Shown: piece by piece, positions 1 to 4,283 of the stretch | Position numbering within the stretch: the stretch's first letter is position 1 | How the letters are laid out: every line of letters starts with the position of its first letter | Assembly: GCA_945982465.1 (NCBI GenBank) | Contig: CAMFSB010000122.1 | Coordinates: 1 to 5,696, forward strand | From: an uncultured Faecalibacterium sp. | Lineage (GTDB): Bacteria > Bacillota > Clostridia > Oscillospirales > Ruminococcaceae | Length of the DNA: 5,696 nt | Direction: 5' to 3' | Translations under genes and position numbers: made by a program | The notes under the pieces: model-generated | Seen by the model: only the letters and a program-made list of their open reading frames with translations | Told to the model about the DNA's origin: nothing | Database searches by the model: none

Positions 1-397
1 GGGGCGTTTTCTCCCGGAAAGGGGCGTTTTGTCCAAATAATGTTTGGCGGAAAATCTATTCTGCAGCGGAAAAGGTGTGCGTGGGCTCGCTGCGAGCCGC
101 CTGCCGCCCGGCAGGGTAAAACATGGGCCTGCGGCTTTGCCCCGGCCGGCCCGCCGCGCGCAGGATGTGCCTGCCCGCAGCGAAAAACAGCTGGAGATCA
201 CATGGGAATACAAATAATCTCGGAACATCGAATGATTTTTCGCGGTGGCTGTTTGCTTGGGCGGGGGCTGCGCCTGGGGCGCGGCAAAGGCCCGGCCCGG
301 CCGGCTCTGACGCTGGGGGCGGGGAGTCGGTTTTTGTGCAAAATGGGGAAAGAAACCAGCCCCCTGTTGTGAAAGAGCCGATTCTGCCCCATTCGTA
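1..397. other. GC-rich non-coding spacer with several hairpins
   Basis: I see no credible gene here. Open frames exist on both strands, but their translations are rich in Arg, Ala, Gly and Pro, show no family motif and have no ribosome binding site. The stretch holds a 10-base direct repeat at 1-10 and 21-30 (GGGGCGTTTT). It has a 6-bp hairpin at 84-98 (GGCTCG/CGAGCC) and a 5-bp hairpin at 101-114 (CTGCC/GGCAG). An A/T-rich island lies at about 198-242, and a terminator-like structure at 301-335. It is most likely the 3' flank of an unseen upstream gene plus the upstream region of the hydrolase promoter. A small RNA ending at 335 is possible but unsupported by any clear promoter. Confidence 0.6.
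301..335 (+). terminator. Candidate intrinsic terminator inside the first spacer
   Basis: An 8-bp stem can form between 301-308 (CCGGCTCT) and 323-330 (GGAGTCGG), with two G-U pairs and a 14-base loop. It is followed directly by five Ts (331-335). The stem plus T-run is the expected shape of a Rho-independent terminator on the + strand. What transcript it would end is unclear: readthrough from upstream of the window, or a short RNA from within 1-300. The large loop and wobble pairs lower confidence. Confidence 0.4.
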
Positions 398-426
398 TTG
401 ACGCTCTGCGCAGAATGTTTTATTAT
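398..426 (+). promoter_or_regulatory. Sigma-A type promoter for the alpha/beta-hydrolase
   Basis: A -35 box TTGACG (398-403, five of six consensus bases) and a -10 box TATTAT (421-426, five of six) are separated by exactly 17 bases. Transcription should start near 433, giving a leader of about 75 bases. The leader carries a small hairpin (439-444 with 452-457, GGCTTT/AAAGCC) and then an A-rich, unstructured approach to the ribosome binding site. This is the most consensus-like promoter in the window. Confidence 0.8.
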
Positions 427-494
427 AAAACAACAAAAGGCTTTCACAGTAAAAGCCGAAACCTGTGCTAAACCCGCAAAAATGAGAAAGAATC

Positions 495-500
495 GGAGGA
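495..500 (+). promoter_or_regulatory. Ribosome binding site that fixes the hydrolase start
   Basis: GGAGGA lies 8 bases before the ATG at 509. The two in-frame alternatives upstream lack such a site: a TTG at 398 lies inside the promoter -35 box, and an ATG at 482 is preceded only by an A/C-rich stretch. This decides the start at 509. Confidence 0.85.
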
Positions 501-508
501 AAACGATT

Positions 509-1522
509 ATGCTGGGCAACAAGTACGATTATATGCACCGCATCACGCCTCAGATGCGCAAAGTCGTGGAGCACGTGGAGACCTGGAAAAAGACCAACCC
601 CATGCGCGGCTCCTGGACCAGCGCCGAAGGCATCGAGGAGTACCGCCAGTGGTACATCGAGGAGCGCAGCTGGTGGAATGAGGGCGGCCCCCAGATGGAA
701 AAGACCGACGATATCTGGATCCCCGGCGGCCCCCACGGCCAGATCAACGTCCGCCTGCACTACCCCAAGGTACGGGAGAATATGCCCATCATCGTGTTCA
801 ACCACGGCGGCGGCTATGTGTGCGGCAACAACGATACCCACAGCCGCATTATGCGCATTCTGGCCGACAAGAGCGGCTGCTGCGTGATCGGCGTGAACTA
901 CAAGCTGGCCCCCGAGGCCCGTTTCCCCAGCCAGATCGAGGAGAACGTGGCGGTGGTGCGCTACTTCCGGGAGCTTGGCGCGGTGTTGGGGCTGGACGGC
1001 TTGGTTTTCTGCCTGGGGGGGGACTCCGGGGGCTCGGGGATCAGCGTCGGCACCACGCTGTGGCTGCGCAACGAGTACAACGAGACGGATTACATCACCG
1101 CCCAGCTGCTGTACTACGGCGTGGGCGGCATGAAAGACAGCCCCTCGATCCGCCTGTGGGGCAACGAGTTCGACGAGCTGGTGTTTGATAAGCCGGTCAT
1201 GGCGCACAACAACTACGATAAGGCGTTTATCAACGAGGATCAGCTGGACAGCCCCTACTACGACATGATGATGAACAATGATCTGAGCTGGGGTATTGCG
1301 CCTACCTTTATCGCCTGCGGCGAGGCTGACCCGGGTGTGGACGGCTGTGTCTGCCTGTACGAAATGCTGCAGGAAAAAGGCCATACCGTCAAGCTGAGCA
1401 CCTATCCGGGCATCATGCACGCCTTCCTGCACTACAGCCGCATGCTGGATATGGTGTACGATTCGCTGCAGGAAGCGGCTGACTTTGTGGCGCGCGCCCG
1501 CTATATCAAAAAGAACAAGTAA
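509..1522 (+). CDS. Alpha/beta-hydrolase, HSL-like esterase/lipase (Abhydrolase_3)
   Basis: The 337-residue protein is probably a cytoplasmic carboxylesterase of the hormone-sensitive-lipase family (bacterial family IV), cleaving short-chain esters. Visible motifs in order: a helical N-terminal cap region (about 1-65); the oxyanion-hole motif HGGG (99-102); the family signature YKLAPEARFP (131-140), equivalent to the usual Y-R-L-A-P-E; the nucleophile elbow GDSGG with Ser173; the acid Asp274 in EADP; and His304 in MHAF. The 30-residue Asp-to-His gap and overall length suit the family. There is no signal peptide. It has its own promoter and terminator, so it is a single-gene unit. The motif after Asp274 (DPGVDG) departs from the usual DPLRDEG. 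A run of eight G bases (1015-1022) encodes part of the elbow. The natural substrate cannot be read from sequence; acetylated sugars, acyl esters and xenobiotics are all possible. Confidence 0.9.
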   Translation: MLGNKYDYMHRITPQMRKVVEHVETWKKTNPMRGSWTSAEGIEEYRQWYIEERSWWNEGGPQMEKTDDIWIPGGPHGQINVRLHYPKVRENMPIIVFNHGGGYVCGNNDTHSRIMRILADKSGCCVIGVNYKLAPEARFPSQIEENVAVVRYFRELGAVLGLDGLVFCLGGDSGGSGISVGTTLWLRNEYNETDYITAQLLYYGVGGMKDSPSIRLWGNEFDELVFDKPVMAHNNYDKAFINEDQLDSPYYDMMMNNDLSWGIAPTFIACGEADPGVDGCVCLYEMLQEKGHTVKLSTYPGIMHAFLHYSRMLDMVYDSLQEAADFVARARYIKKNK

Positions 1523-1557
1523 GCCCTGACGCAGCCCCGTGCCAGGCAATAGCTGAA

Positions 1558-1592
1558 AAACGCCGTCCCGGCCCAGCGCCGGGGCGGCGTTT
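1558..1592 (+). terminator. Strong intrinsic terminator after the hydrolase
   Basis: Bases 1558-1572 pair with 1578-1592 in a 15-bp stem containing one G-U pair, around a 5-base loop (CCAGC). The outer three pairs are A-U, so the right arm ends in TTT followed by GTGT. It begins 35 bases after the hydrolase stop codon. The stem is very stable although the U-tract is short. Because its ends are A-run and T-run, it could also work on the minus strand. Confidence 0.85.
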
Positions 1593-1852
1593 GTGTGCCG
1601 GAGCGTGCCGCCCCGCCCGGCGGCCGGGGAATAAAGAGGGCCGTAGGCCGCCCTGCCGCCCCGGATCGCCCCGGCGCGCAGTGGGTTCCGCGCTGCCGCC
1701 CGGCGGCAAAGCGGCGGGCCGCTGCCCCGGCCGGTGCCCTGCCGCTGGAAATCATCTCTCCGCCCGGGGTGGAATTTTTCACATTTCCCGAATAAACTGG
1801 CAGACAGCATCAGCCGGCGAACAGCGCCCGGCCTGCCGCCCAACGCGCGGCT
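1593..1852. other. GC-rich non-coding spacer
   Basis: No gene is supported in these 260 bases. Frames that cross it translate to low-complexity Arg/Pro/Ala/Gly strings without start signals. It contains many short GC palindromes, for example GCCGC/GCGGC around 1695-1708, and one A/T-rich island at about 1771-1798. Short words are shared with the first spacer (CTGCCGCCCGGC and GCCCCGGCCGG occur in both), which suggests related or similarly evolving spacer DNA. No promoter is convincing before 1853. Confidence 0.6.
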
Positions 1853-1880
1853 TTGCATCCGGGGCGGAATGTGCTATACT
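1853..1880 (+). promoter_or_regulatory. Extended -10 promoter for the gtrA-like/deoC unit
   Basis: The -10 box TATACT (1875-1880) is preceded by TG plus one base (1872-1874), making an extended -10. A weak -35 box TTGCAT (1853-1858) lies 16 bases upstream. The region from 1871 to 1890 is nearly identical to the promoter of the lipoprotein gene (4229-4248). Transcription should begin near 1886-1888, leaving a leader of only about 20 bases before the ATG at 1907. Confidence 0.75.
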
Positions 1881-1906
1881 AAAAGCCAGCAAAAGGGGGA
1901 GCGCTT

Positions 1907-2362
1907 ATGGTCGAATGGGCCCGTGCCATGTGGAAAAAATACGCCGAGGTCATCCGGTACCTGTTTTTCGGCGTGCTGGCCACGCTGCTCAACATTGTGC
2001 TGTATGCCGTGTTCAAGGCTCTGTTCGGCTACGAGGCGGCCAACAGCTGGGGCAACGTGCTGGATAACATCCTCTGCATCCTGTTTGCCTACTGGACCAA
2101 CCGCACCTGGGTGTTCACCAGCCGCACCCACGGCCGCGCGGCGTGGAACGAGTTTACCAAATTTGTGGGCTGCCGCCTGTTCACGCTGGTGGCAGACGCG
2201 GCCATCATGTATGTGGGCGGCAATGTGATCGGCCCGGCGCTGGTGGCGGCGCAGTACCTGTCGCTGTGGGGCCTGGGGGTCAAGGTGCTGGCCAATGTGG
2301 TCGTGGTGGTGCTGAACTATGTGTTCAGCAAGCTGATCGTATTCCGCAAAAGGAGCCGCTGA
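1907..2362 (+). CDS. GtrA-family four-helix membrane protein
   Basis: The 151-residue protein matches the GtrA-like family: small integral membrane proteins usually involved in moving or handling lipid-linked sugars for glycosylation of cell-surface polymers. Four hydrophobic segments are visible at about residues 17-38, 47-63, 84-106 and 122-143. Family-typical sequence includes RYLFFGVLATLLN (17-29), FAYWTNRTWVF (60-70) before the first loop, and NYVFSKLIVFRK (137-148) at the end of the last helix. The length is normal for a stand-alone member. A purine-rich site AAGGGGGA (1893-1900) lies 6 bases before the ATG. The gene is first in the unit that continues to the small peptide and deoC. No glycosyltransferase lies next to it, so the sugar or lipid partner is unknown. 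Family assignment is firm; function is inferred. Confidence 0.88.
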   Translation: MVEWARAMWKKYAEVIRYLFFGVLATLLNIVLYAVFKALFGYEAANSWGNVLDNILCILFAYWTNRTWVFTSRTHGRAAWNEFTKFVGCRLFTLVADAAIMYVGGNVIGPALVAAQYLSLWGLGVKVLANVVVVVLNYVFSKLIVFRKRSR

Positions 2363-2373
2363 ACGGGCGGCGC

Positions 2374-2397
2374 CGGCGGGCCGGCGGCGGCCCGCCG
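2374..2397 (+). other. GC-only hairpin between the gtrA-like gene and the small ORF
   Basis: Bases 2374-2383 (CGGCGGGCCG) and 2388-2397 (CGGCCCGCCG) pair perfectly in a 10-bp all-GC stem with a 4-base loop, starting 11 bases after the gtrA-like stop codon. It is followed by CAAACG rather than a U-tract, so it is not a standard intrinsic terminator. It may slow 3' decay or act as a processing or partial attenuation point, so that upstream and downstream genes are expressed at different levels. Confidence 0.5.
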
Positions 2398-2433
2398 CAA
2401 ACGATATCGGATTCCGCTGACAAAAACTTGTAT

Positions 2434-2440
2434 AAGGAGG
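2434..2440 (+). promoter_or_regulatory. Near-perfect ribosome binding site for the 51-residue ORF
   Basis: AAGGAGG lies 8 bases before the ATG at 2449. It is the best Shine-Dalgarno match in the window. It sits at the ideal distance from the small open frame and far from the deoC start, so it is the main evidence that the small frame is translated. Confidence 0.85.
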
Positions 2441-2448
2441 TCGCTGTT

Positions 2449-2604
2449 ATGAAAAAAGTAAAGGGCTTTGCATTCCGCCTGGTGGGCCTGATCCTGGGCA
2501 TCGTCGGGGCGGTGGTGTCGGCCACGGCAATCGTGTTCAGCACGGTGGGGCTTTTGCAGGCACGCCGCTGCAAGCACTGCAGGATGGAGGATGAGTTCAG
2601 ATGA
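2449..2604 (+). CDS. Small single-helix membrane protein with CxxC tail, coupled to deoC
   Basis: I do not recognise a family. The 51-residue product starts MKKVKG. It then has one long hydrophobic segment (about residues 8-36) containing a small-residue pattern (Gly13, Gly17, Gly20, Ser24) suited to helix packing. It ends in a charged tail with Arg39, Arg40 and a CKHC motif (Cys41-Cys44), followed by an acidic end. The basic N-terminus plus hydrophobic stretch could also resemble a signal peptide, but no clear cleavage site or mature domain follows. Its ribosome binding site is excellent, and its TGA stop overlaps the deoC ATG in an ATGA arrangement (2601-2604), which suggests translational coupling. 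No own promoter is visible in the 86-base gap after the gtrA-like gene. Roles could include a membrane-anchored accessory peptide or a metal- or redox-sensitive leader peptide for deoC; both are speculation. Confidence 0.8.
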   Translation: MKKVKGFAFRLVGLILGIVGAVVSATAIVFSTVGLLQARRCKHCRMEDEFR

Positions 2605-3266
2605 CCGATCAGGAACTGCTTGCCCGGGTGGATCACACCCTGCTCAAGGCGGACGCCACCTGGCCGCAGGTGCAGGCATTGTGCGACGAAGCGCTGGCGT
2701 GCCACACTGCCTCGGTGTGCATCAACACCTGCTATGTAAAGCAGGCGGCCGAGTATCTGGCCGGCCGCGTGGCCGTGTGCTGCGTGGTGGGCTTCCCGCT
2801 GGGCGCGATGGACACCGCATCCAAGTGCTTTGAGGCCAAGACCGCTGTGGAAAACGGCGCGGACGAAGTGGACATGGTGATCAACATCGGCCGGCTGAAA
2901 AATGGCGAGTACGACGCCGTGCGCGAGGACATTGCCGCCGTCAAGCGGGCCGTGGGCGATAAGGTGCTCAAGGTCATCATCGAGACCTGCCTGCTCACCG
3001 ATGCCGAAAAGGAAAAAATGTGCGACATCGTGCCCGCAGCGGGCGCGGATTTCCTCAAGCCCAGCACCGGCTTTTCCCCGGCGGGGGCCACCTTCCACGA
3101 CATTGAGCTGTTCCGCCGCTGTGTGGCGGGCCGCTGCAAGATCAAGGCCGCCGGCGGCATCTCCACCCGCGAGGATATGGAAAAGTTCATCGCCCTGGGC
3201 GCCGACCGCCTGGGCACCTCCCGCGCGGTAAAGATCCTGAAAGGCGAACAGGCCAAAGGCTATTGA
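2601..3266 (+). CDS. deoC: Deoxyribose-phosphate aldolase
   Basis: This cytoplasmic class I aldolase reversibly splits 2-deoxy-D-ribose 5-phosphate into glyceraldehyde 3-phosphate and acetaldehyde, the last step of deoxynucleoside breakdown. The 221-residue length is standard for the short bacterial DeoC type. Visible motifs: DHTLLK (11-16); the GFPLG strand end (64-68); EVDMVINIG (89-97) with Asp91; LKVIIETCLL (123-132); the Schiff-base Lys153 in ADFLKPSTGF (149-158); the second active-site Lys182 in KIKAAGGIST (180-189); and the phosphate-binding end GADRLGTSRA (200-209). Its ATG overlaps the stop of the small membrane ORF, with GGAGG at 2586-2590 ten bases upstream. One oddity is Pro154 after the Schiff-base lysine, where most family members have Thr (KTSTG). 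No other nucleoside-catabolism gene is in the window. Confidence 0.95.
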   Translation: MTDQELLARVDHTLLKADATWPQVQALCDEALACHTASVCINTCYVKQAAEYLAGRVAVCCVVGFPLGAMDTASKCFEAKTAVENGADEVDMVINIGRLKNGEYDAVREDIAAVKRAVGDKVLKVIIETCLLTDAEKEKMCDIVPAAGADFLKPSTGFSPAGATFHDIELFRRCVAGRCKIKAAGGISTREDMEKFIALGADRLGTSRAVKILKGEQAKGY

Positions 3267-3333
3267 GCCGGCCAATGCCGCCGCGGGCCGCCCCCCAAAA
3301 ACGGCGCACAGCCGCATATCACAGGAAAAACAG

Positions 3334-3383
3334 GCCCTCCGGCCGCATATCCTTGTAGGGATCATGCACCGGGGGGCTTGTTT
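3334..3383 (+). terminator. Long hairpin: deoC terminator and/or cover over the ZIP ribosome binding site
   Basis: The outer arms 3334-3342 and 3369-3377 form 9 bp with one G-U pair. Inside them GCAT/ATGC (3345-3348 with 3364-3367) and ATCC/GGAT (3349-3352 with 3359-3362) stack around a 6-base loop (3353-3358), with small internal bulges. The stem is followed by TTGTTT (3378-3383). This shape fits an intrinsic terminator for the deoC transcript. The right arm includes GGGGGG (3371-3376), the only possible Shine-Dalgarno site for the ATG at 3384, so the same fold would block transporter translation. Which role dominates cannot be told from sequence. Confidence 0.65.
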
Positions 3384-4232
3384 ATGGTACAGGAACATTC
3401 GCTGCTGACCGCCTTGCTCATGACCACGCTGGCGGGCCTTTCCACCGGGCTGGGCGGGTTACTGGTGCTGTGGCGCAGCCCCGGCGAAAAGGCCGTGAGC
3501 CTAGCGCTGGGGTTTGCGGGCGGCGTGATGCTGTCGGTCAGCCTGGCCGACCTGCTGCCCGCGGGGCTGGCGTATTACCAAAGCGTGTTTGTTTCCGACT
3601 TTGCGGCCGGCTGCGCTGCGGCCAGCCTGCTGCTGTGCGGCATGGCGCTGGCAGGGCTTTTGAGCCAGTGCCTGCCCGAGGAAGGCGAGGGCCTCTCCCG
3701 GCTGCTGGGCGGGGCGGAGGGGGCCGCCGCGGCCGAACCGGAACGCCTGCCCGCCGGCGGCAACGCGCGCCGGCTGCGGGCGCAGGCGCTGCACTGCGGG
3801 CTGGCGGTGGGGCTGGCGCTGCTGCTGCACAACCTGCCCGAGGGCATTCTGACGCTGTTTTCCGGTGTGGCCAACACGCGCACCGGGCTGCGCCTGTCGC
3901 TGGCCATCGCCATGCACAACATCCCCGAGGGCGTCAGCGTGGCGGCGCCGCTGTGGTACGCCACCCGCAGCCGGGCCAAAAGCGCGGGGGCGGCGTTCCT
4001 CTCCGGCCTGGCGGAGCCGGCCGGCGCGCTGCTGGCCTATTTTATCCTGCACGAACGGCTTAACGCAGGGCTGCTCAACGGGCTGACGCTGCTGGTGGCC
4101 GGCGTGATGTGCTGGGTGAGCGCGGCGGAGCTGCTGTTCGGGGGCTTTTCGATGGAGCAAAAAATGCCCACCACCGTCGGCTTTGCGCTGGGGGTGTGCA
4201 CGATGACACTTGGAATTGCCGCGCTTGCGTGA
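3384..4232 (+). CDS. ZIP-family divalent metal transporter (ZupT-like)
   Basis: The 282-residue inner-membrane protein probably imports Zn2+ or other divalent metals such as Fe2+ or Mn2+. About eight hydrophobic segments are visible, with helices starting near residues 6, 38, 72, 136, 165, 199, 228 and 262. The ZIP metal-site motifs are intact: HNLPEG (149-154), MHNIPEG (177-183) and SGLAEPAGA (207-215) with Glu211, much as in ZupT. The loop at about 97-135 is acidic and Ala/Gly-rich rather than His-rich. I chose the ATG at 3384; an in-frame TTG at 3378 lies in the hairpin tail and would leave no spacing from GGGGGG at 3371-3376. No promoter of its own is evident, so expression may depend on readthrough from deoC or a cryptic promoter. 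Metal selectivity cannot be assigned. Confidence 0.92.
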   Translation: MVQEHSLLTALLMTTLAGLSTGLGGLLVLWRSPGEKAVSLALGFAGGVMLSVSLADLLPAGLAYYQSVFVSDFAAGCAAASLLLCGMALAGLLSQCLPEEGEGLSRLLGGAEGAAAAEPERLPAGGNARRLRAQALHCGLAVGLALLLHNLPEGILTLFSGVANTRTGLRLSLAIAMHNIPEGVSVAAPLWYATRSRAKSAGAAFLSGLAEPAGALLAYFILHERLNAGLLNGLTLLVAGVMCWVSAAELLFGGFSMEQKMPTTVGFALGVCTMTLGIAALA

Positions 4233-4238
4233 TATACT
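4210..4238 (+). promoter_or_regulatory. Extended -10 promoter for the lipoprotein gene
   Basis: A -35 box TTGGAA (4210-4215, four of six) and a -10 box TATACT (4233-4238, five of six) are separated by 17 bases, with TGA (4230-4232) directly before the -10. That TGA is also the stop codon of the ZIP gene, so the promoter overlaps the end of that gene. Transcription should begin near 4244-4246, giving a leader of about 40 bases. The 4229-4248 block matches 19 of 20 bases of the promoter block at 1871-1890. Confidence 0.8.
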
Positions 4239-4283
4239 AAAAGCCAGCTTGCAGCGACGATAAAAAGCAGAGGGGGCGGCGCG

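Noticed and set aside
1..30. Two 20-base-spaced GGGGCGTTTT copies as a tandem repeat array
   Set aside because: There are only two copies and the second halves differ. They more likely reflect the 3' end of an upstream terminator cut by the window edge. No CRISPR or larger array is present.
398..508. Upstream in-frame starts (TTG 398, ATG 482) for the hydrolase
   Set aside because: The TTG at 398 is part of the -35 box and could not be in the transcript. The ATG at 482 has no ribosome binding site. GGAGGA at 495-500 supports 509.
56..1858. 600-residue open frame on the minus strand
   Set aside because: It lies opposite the clear hydrolase gene and runs through its promoter and terminator. 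Its translation is His/Val/Ala/Gln-rich with no motif, typical of an antisense shadow in GC-rich DNA.
1591..2067. Open frames over the second spacer on the + strand
   Set aside because: Translations are Arg/Pro/Gly/Ala strings without start signals, and they overlap the GtrA-family gene in another frame.
2417..2436. Possible promoter right before the small ORF (CTGACA and TATAAG)
   Set aside because: The two boxes are only 8 bases apart, and the TATAAG overlaps the ribosome binding site, so a transcript from it would lack that site.
3378..3383. TTG start for the ZIP gene six bases upstream
   Set aside because: It directly abuts the GGGGGG site with no spacing and lies in the hairpin tail. 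The ATG at 3384 has proper spacing and a normal N-terminus.
2325..3398. 357-residue open frame on the minus strand
   Set aside because: It is antisense to deoC, the small ORF and the leader hairpin, and shows no family motif. DeoC on the + strand is unambiguous.
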